A stretch of 59,063 nucleotides of DNA from Fimenecus sp052273625 (GTDB taxonomy: Bacteria > Bacillota > Clostridia > Oscillospirales > Acutalibacteraceae): the NCBI GenBank assembly GCA_052273625.1, contig DAVZHW010000009.1, positions 1 through 59,063 of the forward strand. The letters run 5' to 3'. Below are positions 43,018-51,584 of the stretch, piece by piece. The position numbers and the translations under genes are program-made. The stretch's first letter is position 1; each line of letters starts with the position of its first letter. The notes below the pieces were generated by a model. That model made no database searches and was not told where the DNA came from. It saw only the letters and a list, made by a program, of their open reading frames with translations.

Positions 43018-44205
43018 ATGGAATATAGATTTTCCGACAGAATTTCATCTCTTCAACCGTCCGCAATCAGAGAAATCTTAAAGGCGACCTCCGATCCGTC
43101 GGTAATTCCGTTTGCCGCAGGCAATCCCGATGTTGCGGCTTTTCCGGTTGACGATGTGAGAAAAATATCCAAAAGAATATTCGACGAAATGCCCGTTACC
43201 GCACTTCAGTACGGAATAACCGAGGGCTATACGCCGTTGCGTGAGCGAATACGGGAATATGTTAAAAGCTCTAAAAATATCGGCAGAGATTTTGACGGCG
43301 TAATCATAACCTCGGGCGCTACGCAGATAATGGACCTTATGACCAAGGTTTTCTGCAATTTCGGCGATACCGTAATATGCGAAACACCGTCGTTTATCGG
43401 TTCGCTCAACTGCTTCCGTTCATACGGCTGTAAGCTCAAGGGCGTACCCGTTGAGGCTGACGGAATGAATATCGAGGCGCTTGAAAGGGCGCTTCGAGAA
43501 AGTGAAAATGTCAGGTTTATCTATACGATAACTAACTTCCAAAATCCGTCGGGCGTGACAATGAGCCTTGAAAAAAGGAAGCAGGTCTATGCTCTTGCCA
43601 AAAAGTACGGCGTGCTTATTTTGGAGGACAACCCTTACGGCGATTTGAGAGTAGAGGGCGAGGATATACCGACAATAAAGAGTATGGATGAGGACGGCAT
43701 AGTCGTTTATGCAGGCTCGTTTTCAAAAATTCTTGCACCGGGTATCCGTATAGGCTATATCGTTGCACCGTCGGAGATAATCGCAAAAATGACCGTCGGC
43801 AAGCAGGCGGCGGATACACATTCGACAATGTTCTCGCAGATACTTGTTGACGAGTGGATGAAAACCACAGACTTTGAAGCGCACATTGAGAAAATAAGAG
43901 GCATATACAGGCGAAAACTAAATCTTATGTGCTCGCTTATCGATGAAAAGCTCGGAGATTTCGTGAAATATGTTCGTCCCGAGGGCGGTCTGTTCGTGTG
44001 GTGCGAGCTTCCTGAAAATGTTGATATGCTTGACTTTGTAAAGCGCTGCGTTGACAATAAGGTGGCGGTCGTTCCCGGTACGGCGTTCATGGTTGAGGAC
44101 GGCGAAAAGACTAACTGCTTCAGAATGAATTTCTCAACCCCTACGGATGAAAAAATCGTCGAGGGAATGAATTTGATTGAAAAGGTAAAACAGAGTTATG
44201 TATAA
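43018..44205 (+). CDS. PLP-dependent aminotransferase, class I/II
   Basis: A 395-residue fold-type I aminotransferase resembling 2-aminoadipate/aromatic aminotransferases of the LysN/MocR catalytic-domain group. The PLP lysine sits in YAGSFSKILAPGIRIGY. The cofactor-binding TNFQNPSGVTMS and LEDNPYGDLR are intact, and the substrate carboxylate-binding arginine is in NCFRMNFS. There is no HTH, so it is an enzyme rather than a MocR regulator. The ATG at 43018 follows AGGTGTAAAT. It overlaps rsmA by eight bases. Confidence 0.92.
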   Translation: MEYRFSDRISSLQPSAIREILKATSDPSVIPFAAGNPDVAAFPVDDVRKISKRIFDEMPVTALQYGITEGYTPLRERIREYVKSSKNIGRDFDGVIITSGATQIMDLMTKVFCNFGDTVICETPSFIGSLNCFRSYGCKLKGVPVEADGMNIEALERALRESENVRFIYTITNFQNPSGVTMSLEKRKQVYALAKKYGVLILEDNPYGDLRVEGEDIPTIKSMDEDGIVVYAGSFSKILAPGIRIGYIVAPSEIIAKMTVGKQAADTHSTMFSQILVDEWMKTTDFEAHIEKIRGIYRRKLNLMCSLIDEKLGDFVKYVRPEGGLFVWCELPENVDMLDFVKRCVDNKVAVVPGTAFMVEDGEKTNCFRMNFSTPTDEKIVEGMNLIEKVKQSYV

Positions 44206-45061
44206 TCTTTCTGACATAGGAACGGTAAGGTCGATACTTGAAAAGCACGGCTTTACTTTCTCAAAGTCTCTCGGTCAAAACTTTTTGATAAATCCCGCTG
44301 TCTGTCCCGAAATGGCGGAGGAAGCGGTAACGAGTGAGAATGACGGAGTTATCGAAATAGGCGCAGGCGTCGGAGTTTTAACGGCGGAGCTTTGCAAAAG
44401 AGCGAAAAAGGTTGTTTCAATCGAGCTTGACAAAAGACTTTTGCCCGTGCTTGATGAAACGCTTGCGGAATTTGACAATTTTGAGGTCGTGAACGAGGAT
44501 ATATTAAAGGTTGATTTGCACGAGCTTATAAAAGAAAAATTTTCCGACTGTGAAAATGTGTCGGTCTGTGCGAATTTGCCGTATTATATAACCTCGCCTG
44601 TAATTATGAAGCTGCTTGAGGACAAGCTTCCTATAAAGCAGATTATCGTTATGGTGCAGAGAGAGGCGGCGGACAGACTGACAGCGCCCGTAGGCTCAAG
44701 AGAGGCGGGGGCGATTACGGTGGCGGTAAATTATTATGCCGAAGCCGAAAAGCTGTTCAATGTTTCAAAAGGCTCTTTTGTACCCAGTCCAAAGGTTGAT
44801 TCTGCCGTAATAAGACTTTCGATTTACGACAAGCCTCCGATTGAAACGAAAGACGAAGAACTTTTTTTCAAAACGGTTAAGGCTATGTTTATGCAAAGGC
44901 GAAAAACCGCACTAAATTCCGTCTCGGCAGGGCTTGGAATACCGAAAGACACGGTAGTTAAGGCTATCGAAATGACGGGGCTTGACGTAAATGTAAGAGC
45001 TGAAAAGCTGACACTTTTACAGCTTTGCGAATTTACAAACAATTTGAAAGAGGTAATGTAA
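44198..45061 (+). CDS. rsmA: 16S rRNA dimethyladenosine transferase
   Basis: RsmA/KsgA, 287 residues, dimethylates two adjacent adenines near the 3' end of 16S rRNA. The SAM motif VIEIGAGVGVLT, the acidic VSIELDKRL, VCANLPYYITSPVIMKLL (catalytic NLPY) and the C-terminal FMQRRKTALNSV are intact. Its ATG lies inside the end of the aminotransferase gene. Confidence 0.97.
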   Translation: MYNLSDIGTVRSILEKHGFTFSKSLGQNFLINPAVCPEMAEEAVTSENDGVIEIGAGVGVLTAELCKRAKKVVSIELDKRLLPVLDETLAEFDNFEVVNEDILKVDLHELIKEKFSDCENVSVCANLPYYITSPVIMKLLEDKLPIKQIIVMVQREAADRLTAPVGSREAGAITVAVNYYAEAEKLFNVSKGSFVPSPKVDSAVIRLSIYDKPPIETKDEELFFKTVKAMFMQRRKTALNSVSAGLGIPKDTVVKAIEMTGLDVNVRAEKLTLLQLCEFTNNLKEVM

Positions 45062-45062
45062 A

Positions 45063-45317
45063 ATGTATTCATATAAGACAAAAGGAACTTGCTCGGGACA
45101 GATTGATGTTGAGCTTGACGGCGATGTTATAAAGAGCGTTAAATTCTATGGCGGTTGCAACGGCAATTTGCAGGGAATTTCAAGAATTGTAACGGGCAAG
45201 ACGGTTGACGAGGTTGAAAAAGCGTTCAAGGGAATTAAATGCGGATTTAAGCAGACCTCTTGCCCCGATCAGCTTGTGTGTGCTTTGAGAGAGGCTCAGG
45301 TCAACGGAGAAAAATAA
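45063..45317 (+). CDS. TSCPD-domain protein (TIGR03905 type)
   Basis: An 84-residue stand-alone TSCPD domain (QTSCPDQL near residue 61, with further cysteines in GTCSGQ, GGCNGN and IKCG). TSCPD domains also occur at the C-terminus of B12-dependent ribonucleotide reductases and may bind metal; the function of the stand-alone form is unknown. GAGGTAATGTAAA precedes the ATG, two bases after rsmA. Confidence 0.9.
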   Translation: MYSYKTKGTCSGQIDVELDGDVIKSVKFYGGCNGNLQGISRIVTGKTVDEVEKAFKGIKCGFKQTSCPDQLVCALREAQVNGEK

Positions 45318-45323
45318 TTATTA

Positions 45324-45352
45324 TTGACTTTTAGCGATATAAGTAATATAAT
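45324..45352 (+). promoter_or_regulatory. Promoter of the thiT riboswitch transcript
   Basis: TTGACT (45324-45329), 17 bp spacer and perfect TATAAT (45347-45352). Confidence 0.75.
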
Positions 45353-45383
45353 TTTTGTCGAAGCCAAGCGAAAAATCAATATA

Positions 45384-45472
45384 TCAGGGGTGCTGACAGC
45401 AGTCGGCTGAGATGACGATGGTTTTCGTCAAACCCTTAAACCTGATGCGGATAATGCCGCCGGAGGAAGTGT
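45384..45472 (+). ncRNA. TPP riboswitch (THI element)
   Basis: Contains the conserved blocks of the thiamine pyrophosphate aptamer in order: CAGGGGTGC, GGCTGAGATGA, ACCCTTAAACCTGAT and GCGGATAATGCCG followed by GGAGGAAGT. It precedes the thiamine transporter gene thiT and is followed by a terminator, so TPP would switch off transcription. Confidence 0.97.
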
Positions 45473-45486
45473 GAATATTAAATTCT

Positions 45487-45527
45487 GCCTTACGGTATTT
45501 GAAGTATCGTAAGGCTTAATTTTTTAT
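45487..45527 (+). terminator. Riboswitch-controlled terminator
   Basis: GCCTTACGGTA (45487-45497) pairs with TATCGTAAGGC (45505-45515), with one G-T pair, then TTAATTTTTTATT, between aptamer and thiT. Confidence 0.88.
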
Positions 45528-45546
45528 TAAAGGACGGTTTTTCAAA

Positions 45547-46203
45547 ATGAAAAAACAATCAACTGTAAGATTAGTTGAAAGCGCATTGCTTATTGCAATC
45601 GCAGCAGTAATCGAGCTTGTTTCAAAGACTCTCGGTCTTGAATTGCCTTTCGGCGGAACAATCACTCTTGCAAGTATGTTCCCGATCGTGCTCATCGCTT
45701 ATAAGTACGGCACAAAGTGGGGCTTCCTCAGTGCTTTCACTTATTCGTTGGTTCAGATGCTTCTCGGCGCTAAGACTGTTTCGGCAATGTTCTTGCCCGG
45801 CGACGATCAGATGGCACTTTGGCAGGCAATCTGCATTTGCCTTCTTGACTATGTTCTCGCATACACCTTGCTTGGTGTCGGCGGTATCTTCAAAGGCAAA
45901 TTCAAAAAGCCCGCAGGCGAGCTTGCTCTCGGCGCTTTTGTTGCATTGCTTCTCCGTTACCTCGTACATATCGTATCGGGTGCAATCTTCTACGGAGCTT
46001 ATGCTGAGTGGTTCTTCACACAGGAGGGCTTCTATTCAATCGGCGAAAAAATTCTCGGCACATTCTCGGGCTCTTCGCTTGCTATTGTTTACTCAATTTT
46101 CTACAACGGTCTTTATATGGTTCCCGAAATCATTATTACTACCGTTGTTGCTGCAATTCTCGGCTCTGTTCCGCAGATTACAGGTCAGAAAAAGGTTAAA
46201 TAA
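45547..46203 (+). CDS. thiT: Energy-coupling-factor thiamine transporter, S component
   Basis: A 218-residue membrane protein of the ThiT family, the thiamine-binding S component that works with a shared ECF module (not encoded here). Typical features: LVESALLIAIAAVIELVSK start, GGTITLASMFPIVLIAYKYG, the aromatic-rich binding region ISGAIFYGAYAEWFF-like (here VSGAIFYGAYAEW) and the last helices with YSIFYNGLYMVPEI. The preceding TPP riboswitch fixes the substrate as thiamine. Confidence 0.96.
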   Translation: MKKQSTVRLVESALLIAIAAVIELVSKTLGLELPFGGTITLASMFPIVLIAYKYGTKWGFLSAFTYSLVQMLLGAKTVSAMFLPGDDQMALWQAICICLLDYVLAYTLLGVGGIFKGKFKKPAGELALGAFVALLLRYLVHIVSGAIFYGAYAEWFFTQEGFYSIGEKILGTFSGSSLAIVYSIFYNGLYMVPEIIITTVVAAILGSVPQITGQKKVK

Positions 46204-46224
46204 TAAACCGAAAATATTTTATGT

Positions 46225-46256
46225 ATACGCTCCGACTGAAATCGGGGCGTATTTTT
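46225..46256 (+). terminator. Terminator of thiT
   Basis: ATACGCTCCGA pairs with TCGGGGCGTAT (one T-G pair) around CTGAAA, then TTTTC. Confidence 0.85.
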
Positions 46257-46334
46257 CTGCGAAGTGTTTGAGTTCAAAAAATGAGGTTGTTACAATTTAA
46301 CAGGACAGGGTTAAAATATTGTTCATTATTTTTA

Positions 46335-46363
46335 TTGACAAAAAATAATGTGTATGGTATAGT
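46335..46363 (+). promoter_or_regulatory. Strong promoter with long leader
   Basis: Perfect TTGACA (46335-46340), 17 bp spacer, TATAGT (46358-46363). It implies a ~205 nt leader before the ATG at 46574. Confidence 0.8.
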
Positions 46364-46447
46364 GTGATTAAAGCGTATGAATTGCATAAAAATATAAGCA
46401 TAATCGCATAAGTGATTGTTGAAAATTACCAATAATACGGGAAAATT

Positions 46448-46534
46448 GTATAACATTTTTGAGTGATAAATATGTAGACTAGAGTAGCTATAATGTTTTA
46501 GTAAGAGGTGAGTCGCATGTATTAAATGTTATAC
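46448..46534 (+). other. Structured 5' leader domain, unassigned
   Basis: GTATAACATTT (46448-46458) and AAATGTTATAC (46524-46534) form a perfect 11 bp stem enclosing 65 nt. Just before the closing strand is GAGGTGAGTCGCATGTATTAA, i.e. a good ribosome binding site with a two-codon frame ATG-TAT-stop (46516-46524). The remaining leader (46370-46447) is A+T-rich with no gene. It matches no RNA family known to me. Confidence 0.5.
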
Positions 46535-46573
46535 TTTTATATAAGAAATTTGAAAATTAAGGAGTAACATATT

Positions 46574-46879
46574 ATGAAAAAAGGTGTAAAGGCTGCAATA
46601 GGAATAATTGCGGCGGCAATAGCGGCATTTTTACTTGTCTTTTTCCTTTGGGACAGTTCTGCAAAATTTGTGCCGTCAACCTACGGCTATATGGCGGACT
46701 CTGCTACGGGAGAGCCGTTTGTTTACTATGAGGATATTTTCGGAAAAACCTTTGTTAAGGAAGAGGGTAAATGGCGTACATACTGTGCCGTACCGTCGTC
46801 CTCGCAGAATTCGGTTAAAGACCAGTATGTTTCATTCGAAAAACTCGATGAGGCTGTCTCGGCAAGAGATGCTCAGTAA
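46574..46879 (+). CDS. Small single-pass membrane protein, unknown
   Basis: A 101-residue protein with one N-terminal membrane helix (residues 7-27, AIGIIAAAIAAFLLVFFLW) and a ~70-residue exterior part with aromatic residues (TYGYMADSATGEPFVYYEDIFGKTF). I do not recognise it. AAGGAGTAACATATT precedes the ATG. It is transcribed alone from a strong promoter with an unusually long leader. Confidence 0.75.
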   Translation: MKKGVKAAIGIIAAAIAAFLLVFFLWDSSAKFVPSTYGYMADSATGEPFVYYEDIFGKTFVKEEGKWRTYCAVPSSSQNSVKDQYVSFEKLDEAVSARDAQ

Positions 46880-46900
46880 AATCAAGCTTATAAGCAACGA

Positions 46901-46931
46901 AAAACGGAGAGGCATTTTGTCTCTCCGTTTT
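46901..46931. terminator. Bidirectional terminator
   Basis: AAAACGGAGAG and CTCTCCGTTTT around GCATTTTGT. T tracts on both strands serve the convergent genes at 46574 and 46941. Confidence 0.9.
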
Positions 46932-46940
46932 GTGCTGTAA

Positions 46941-47252
46941 TTATCTTGTTGCGTGTGAAACTATATCGCCTGCACCTGTTACAATATCGTTTGCAATATC
47001 GCCGGCGCCGGTTACGACGTCTCCCGCAAGGTCGCCGGCACCGGTTATTACCTCGCCGACTTTGTCGCCTATGCCTGTTGCGGCTTCGCCGATAATATCT
47101 CCGCCCTTTGTAACGGCATTTTCCGCACGGTTGCTCATATTGGGCTTTGAAGCTGTGCTGTCAAGCGTGCTTTCTTTATTTTTACCGCAGCCGACAAGCA
47201 CAAGCGCACAAAGTAACAGGATTGTCAACAAGATTGGTAATGCTTTTTTCAT
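46941..47252 (-). CDS. Repeat-containing lipoprotein
   Basis: A 103-residue predicted lipoprotein: signal peptide ending in the lipobox LVGC (Cys22), then a linker and a series of ~11-residue repeats with GAGD cores (ITGAGDLAGDV, VTGAGDIANDI, VTGAGDIVSH), preceded by more divergent units. Such 11-mers suggest an extended amphipathic helix. It follows ypeB on the same strand after a 60 bp gap, and so may share its sporulation timing (inference). The ribosome binding site AAGGAGAAAGCT is strong. Confidence 0.82.
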   Translation of the reverse strand: MKKALPILLTILLLCALVLVGCGKNKESTLDSTASKPNMSNRAENAVTKGGDIIGEAATGIGDKVGEVITGAGDLAGDVVTGAGDIANDIVTGAGDIVSHATR

Positions 47253-47312
47253 AGCTTTCTCCTTTTTATTCGGACACAGTTATTGTGTCCCTTTTATTTT
47301 TATTTATAATGG

Positions 47313-48656
47313 TTATTTGGTTAAAATTCCGCCGTCGGAATAGAGCAAAAGCAGTATATCGTCCTCCTTTGCGGTCAAAACGTCGATATACACAAGCACC
47401 TCTTGTTCGTCGGGCGTCTTGCAATGAAATTCATAAGCTGTTTTTTCGGTTTTGTAGTCTGTCGGAATTACCGCAAGGCGAGAGGACATAACGGTTAGAT
47501 AATCGGAAACGGACATTTTGGCCTCGTCTGCCGAAATCTTGCTTTGCACAGGCGGTCTTTCTTTGTGATTCATAATATAGCCTCTTGCGTCAAAGGATAT
47601 AATATTGCCTGTTTCAAGACTGACGCTTAATTTTATGAGGTCGGGATAACAGATAACACCCTCGTTTTCATAGGCAAAGTTCACGGTGCAAATACCGTCC
47701 TGCGTGGAATAATAGCTCTCCTTCATATTTTCGTAGCCCTTTGCCGAAAGAAAATTCTTGGCGCTTTCGACTGCCTGCTCGGGTGTAATTACGCTCTCGC
47801 CTGCATTTGACGAGCCTAACAGATACAGCACCGCACCGCCCTTTTTGCAAACGCTTATATTTATCGAATCGACGAAAAAATTGTACGTTTCAATAACGCC
47901 GTTTGTCTCGCTGTCAAAGCGGAGAGTGCTTTTGTCTACACCGATAAAATCAGAAGCGATTTCCAAAGCTTTTTCCTTTGAAATATCGGACTTCCCCTCA
48001 AGTGCTTTGGGATTTTGATTTAATATATGGTCGGAGAACGGTCCGTCGTATATCAAGGTCGGATAGTCCGTAAGCGTTTGCTCCGCATCGCCGAAAGCCG
48101 AGCCTATTTGCATCGATTGGTCGGTGCTTTTTTGCAGCGTGCTTCCTGCCTGCTTAAAGCTAATGCTTCCGTCCTCGACGCCCTGCGTTATCGTGTCAAG
48201 CTCCGATAAAAGCTTTTGAGAAACGTCGATAAGCTGCTTTAACTGATTTCGCTCTTCACTTGTTATTTGCTCTCCGAGCGACAGCTTGCGGTCAAGAGTT
48301 GATACGAACGCACCCACCTGCGAGAGAAATTTGAGCATATTGTCAAGCTGGGTGTCGGAAAGCGGAAGTGCCGAAAGTGAGTTCTTTGCGCTTGCGGCAT
48401 CACGGGTCAATGAGATAGCCATAGAGCTTAGCATCGGCGTTGTGTTTGCGTAAAGACCTTTAGTGAGATTCGTGTTTATCGAGGACATACACGCTTCAAG
48501 CGTCGAAAGGGAACGCTCTGCATCGGCGTTTAGCTGTCTTGAAAGCTCGGACGCTTTTTGAGCGTTTATCACAAATGCCGAAAAAAGCACTAAAATAAGC
48601 ACCGAAGCATAGAGCCTAACCCTTATTTTTCCTCTGCGAGATACCTGATTTTCCAA
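47313..48656 (-). CDS. ypeB: Spore germination protein YpeB
   Basis: YpeB, needed in spores for localisation and stability of the cortex-lytic enzyme SleB. The 448-residue protein has one N-terminal membrane helix (about 15-33), a helical region with SLSTLEACMSSINTNLTKGLYANTTPMLSSMA blocks, and C-terminal PepSY-like repeats (ALEIASDFIGVDKSTLRF; AVESAKNFLSAKGYENM; AKMSVSDYLTV). The TTG at 48656 is preferred because AGAGGTG lies upstream; an ATG at 48704 would add 16 residues without one. SleB usually sits next to ypeB but is not here. Confidence 0.92.
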   Translation of the reverse strand: MENQVSRRGKIRVRLYASVLILVLFSAFVINAQKASELSRQLNADAERSLSTLEACMSSINTNLTKGLYANTTPMLSSMAISLTRDAASAKNSLSALPLSDTQLDNMLKFLSQVGAFVSTLDRKLSLGEQITSEERNQLKQLIDVSQKLLSELDTITQGVEDGSISFKQAGSTLQKSTDQSMQIGSAFGDAEQTLTDYPTLIYDGPFSDHILNQNPKALEGKSDISKEKALEIASDFIGVDKSTLRFDSETNGVIETYNFFVDSINISVCKKGGAVLYLLGSSNAGESVITPEQAVESAKNFLSAKGYENMKESYYSTQDGICTVNFAYENEGVICYPDLIKLSVSLETGNIISFDARGYIMNHKERPPVQSKISADEAKMSVSDYLTVMSSRLAVIPTDYKTEKTAYEFHCKTPDEQEVLVYIDVLTAKEDDILLLLYSDGGILTK

Positions 48657-48723
48657 ATTTTTCACCTCTTGAATATATTTTGTAAATTTTTTATAAATAT
48701 ACATAAAACATTTGCTTATTTGT

Positions 48724-48752
48724 TTGCCAAATAAAGAGTGATGGTGTATAAT
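48724..48752 (+). promoter_or_regulatory. Promoter of the cysteine desulfurase operon
   Basis: TTGCCA (48724-48729), 17 bp spacer and TATAAT (48747-48752). It drives a chain of genes with tiny gaps or overlaps as far as 56159. Confidence 0.7.
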
Positions 48753-48790
48753 ATAAAGTCAGAAAAGTGTAATTTGGAGGAGAATGGTTT

Positions 48791-49921
48791 TTGGAAGCTT
48801 ATCTTGATAACAGCGCAACGACAAAGCCTTGTAAAAGGGCTTGCGAGGCGGCTTTGAGAACAATGGAAAACGACTTCGGAAATCCGTCGTCTCTTCATAA
48901 AAAAGGCTTTGATGCAATGCAAATTCTTGAATCCTCAAGAGGTGTAATCGCAAAGAGCCTCGGCGTTGACCCTGAGAGGATATTTTTCACTCCGAGCGGA
49001 ACGGTCGCAAACAATACGGCGATATTCGGCGCTGTTGAATTGATGAAACGAAAGGGCAACAAAATCGTTACTACGGCGTTTGAGCACCCGAGCGTTGCAA
49101 GGTGTATGGATAAGCTTGAGCAGTCGGGCTTTGAGGTTGTCAGAATCGCACCCGACGAAAGCGGAAATATCTCCGAGGAGGCTTTTCAAAACGCTATTGA
49201 CGAAAAGACTGTTCTTGTAAGCCTTATGGCTGTGAATAACGAGGTCGGAACAGTTCTTCCCTTTGATAAAATAAAGCGTATAATCAAACGCAAAAAATCG
49301 CCTGCGCTTTTGCATGTCGACTGCGTTCAAGGTTATATGAAGTTACCCGTTAAGCCTGAAAAATGCGGAATTGACCTTATGAGTGTCAGCGCACATAAAA
49401 TCCATGCCTTAAAAGGCAGCGGAGCTTTGTACATAGCAAACGGAGTCAGAATAAAACCGTATGTACTCGGCGGCGGGCAGGAAAATAACATTTGCTCGGG
49501 TACGCAGGCTATGCCTAATATTGCGGCGTTCTCTGCGGCGGTTGACGAGCTTGCGGATATTGAAAAAAGACTTGAAAAGGTAACCTCGCTCAATTCATAT
49601 TTTAAGAGCGAGCTTGAAAAGATTGACGGCGTTAAAATAAATTCACCCGACAACGCTTTACCGTACATTATTAACGCTTCAATCGGTGCTGTGCCGTCAC
49701 AGGTGTCGGTAAACTACCTTTCTTCGAAGGGTGTTTATGTTTCGGCAGGCTCGGCTTGCTCAAAAGGGCACAGAAGCGATGTGCTTGTATCAATGGGATT
49801 GTCGCCCGAACGCATTGACAGTGCGATAAGACTCAGTATGTCCTATGAAACGACAAAGGAAGAAATTGATTACGCTCTCTCGGCTATAAAATCTTGCCTT
49901 GCGGAGCTTTCAAAGAAATAA
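48791..49921 (+). CDS. Cysteine desulfurase (NifS/IscS-like)
   Basis: A 376-residue PLP enzyme that takes sulfur from cysteine. AYLDNSATTKP start, the PLP lysine in SVSAHKIHALKGSGALY, and the sulfur-accepting cysteine in SAGSACSKGHRS are intact. Its position directly before thiI indicates that it feeds sulfur to tRNA 4-thiouridine formation, as in the NifZ/ThiI pairs of Firmicutes. The start is a TTG at 48791 with GGAGG ten bases upstream. Confidence 0.95.
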   Translation: MEAYLDNSATTKPCKRACEAALRTMENDFGNPSSLHKKGFDAMQILESSRGVIAKSLGVDPERIFFTPSGTVANNTAIFGAVELMKRKGNKIVTTAFEHPSVARCMDKLEQSGFEVVRIAPDESGNISEEAFQNAIDEKTVLVSLMAVNNEVGTVLPFDKIKRIIKRKKSPALLHVDCVQGYMKLPVKPEKCGIDLMSVSAHKIHALKGSGALYIANGVRIKPYVLGGGQENNICSGTQAMPNIAAFSAAVDELADIEKRLEKVTSLNSYFKSELEKIDGVKINSPDNALPYIINASIGAVPSQVSVNYLSSKGVYVSAGSACSKGHRSDVLVSMGLSPERIDSAIRLSMSYETTKEEIDYALSAIKSCLAELSKK

Positions 49922-49932
49922 AGGAAGAAAAA

Positions 49933-51111
49933 ATGAAAGAGATTATACTTATCAAAAACGGCGAGCTTGCGCTCAAGGGACTTAACCGTTCTTCGTTTGA
50001 GTCGGTGCTTGCAAAGAATATAAAAAGACGCTTGCACGGCTTGGGTAAATTTAAGGTTACCTGCTTGCAATCGACAATGAATATCGAGCCGCTTTGCAAC
50101 GATTTCGATATGGAAGAGGCAATAAAGAGAATTTCGAAAATTTTCGGTATCGCAGGCTTTCAGAGAGCTGCGGCGGTTGAGAAGAATATTGATGAGATTT
50201 TGGCTGTTGCACCCGAGTATCTTTCGGAGCAGCTTGAAAATGTCGATACCTTTAAGGTTGAGGCGAAGAGGAGCGACAAGAAATTTCCGTTGACCTCGCC
50301 CGAGATAAGCAGAGAGGTCGGCGGCGCAATTCTTAAAAAATTCCCGCACCTTTCGGTTGATGTTCACAATCCCGAGCTTACCGTAACGGTTGAGGTCAGA
50401 GATAACTATGCGTTTATCAGAGGAAATCAGATAAAGGGAGCAGGCGGTATGCCCGTAGGCACAGGCGGAAAAGCGGCGGTGCTTATTTCCGGCGGAATTG
50501 ACAGCCCCGTAGCTTCGTGGATGGTTTCAAAAAGAGGCGTTGTGCTTGATGCGGTGCATTTTGCTTCGCCGCCCTACACCTCTCCGCAGGCTGAAATGAA
50601 GGTTCACGACCTTTTACGCAAGGTTTCGGCTTACAGCGGCGATATAGGTCTTTACACCGTTTGCTTTACAAAAATTCAGGAGCAAATCAGGGATAACTGC
50701 CCCGAGGAGCTTTTCACGCTTATTATGCGCCGCTTTATGATGCGTATTGCAAATGAAATCGCAATGAAGAATGATTGTCAGGCACTCGTTACGGGAGAGA
50801 GCATAGGTCAGGTTGCAAGTCAGACAATGTCGGCGCTTGCCTGCACGGATAATGTTTCAAAAATGCCCGTTTTCAGACCCGTTATTGCAATGGATAAGGA
50901 AGAAATTATCGCAATTTCAAGGAAAATTGACACCTTTGACATTTCAATAAAGCCGTTTGAGGATTGCTGTACGGTATTCACCCCCAAGCATCCGAGAACA
51001 AGACCTACCGTTCAAATGCTTGAGGAAGCGGAAAAGGTATTCGATATAGAAGCACTTGTTAAGGAAGCGGTCGATACCGCAAGATTTGAGGTTATTTCAG
51101 ATATAAGATGA
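49933..51111 (+). CDS. thiI: tRNA 4-thiouridine synthetase
   Basis: ThiI, 392 residues: ferredoxin-like domain, THUMP domain (residues about 60-165) and PP-loop ATPase with LISGGIDSPVASW. It lacks the C-terminal rhodanese domain of the Escherichia coli enzyme, the usual form in Firmicutes, where a dedicated desulfurase (here the preceding gene) supplies sulfur. The ATG at 49933 follows AAGGAAG; an in-frame ATG at 49894 lies within the upstream gene. It overlaps the next gene by ATGA. Confidence 0.96.
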   Translation: MKEIILIKNGELALKGLNRSSFESVLAKNIKRRLHGLGKFKVTCLQSTMNIEPLCNDFDMEEAIKRISKIFGIAGFQRAAAVEKNIDEILAVAPEYLSEQLENVDTFKVEAKRSDKKFPLTSPEISREVGGAILKKFPHLSVDVHNPELTVTVEVRDNYAFIRGNQIKGAGGMPVGTGGKAAVLISGGIDSPVASWMVSKRGVVLDAVHFASPPYTSPQAEMKVHDLLRKVSAYSGDIGLYTVCFTKIQEQIRDNCPEELFTLIMRRFMMRIANEIAMKNDCQALVTGESIGQVASQTMSALACTDNVSKMPVFRPVIAMDKEEIIAISRKIDTFDISIKPFEDCCTVFTPKHPRTRPTVQMLEEAEKVFDIEALVKEAVDTARFEVISDIR

Positions 51112-51584
51112 AGCTTGAAGAAAAAGTTGTTGAATTATTAAAGCAAAGGAATTTAATATTCACCTGCGCCGAATCCTGTACGGGCGGATTGATTGCGAAG
51201 CGGATAACCGACGTTTCCGGCTCATCGAGCGTGTTCGAGTGCGGAATTGTGAGCTATTCAAACCGCATAAAGCATGAAATCCTCGGCGTGAGCAGCGAAA
51301 CGCTTGAAAAATTCGGTGCGGTAAGCGAGGAATGTGCCCGTGAGATGGTAAAGGGCGTGCTTTCGCTTACGGGTGCGGATATTGCGGTTGCTGTAACAGG
51401 AATTGCAGGTCCGACGTCTGACAACACAAACAAGCCCGTCGGTCTTGTGTATATCGCTTTTTCCGACGGCAAAAGCACGATAGTTAAAAAATGTCTAAAC
51501 GATTTTTCCGACAATATAAGGGAAAACAACAGAAATAAATCAGCTGATACGGCTCTTGAAACAGTATTGGAGTATTTGAGATGA
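51108..51584 (+). CDS. pncC: CinA C-terminal type nicotinamide-nucleotide amidohydrolase
   Basis: A 158-residue stand-alone CinA C-terminal (PncC) domain that deamidates nicotinamide mononucleotide. The catalytic CAESCTGGLIAKRITDVSG (residues 19-37), GIVSYSNRIKHEILGV and VTGIAGPTSDNTNKPVGLVYIA are intact. The N-terminal MoaB-like half of full CinA is absent. The gene is joined by ATGA overlaps to thiI before and a sortase after. A degenerate relative of both CinA halves appears in the protein at 54006. Confidence 0.93.
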   Translation: MKLEEKVVELLKQRNLIFTCAESCTGGLIAKRITDVSGSSSVFECGIVSYSNRIKHEILGVSSETLEKFGAVSEECAREMVKGVLSLTGADIAVAVTGIAGPTSDNTNKPVGLVYIAFSDGKSTIVKKCLNDFSDNIRENNRNKSADTALETVLEYLR

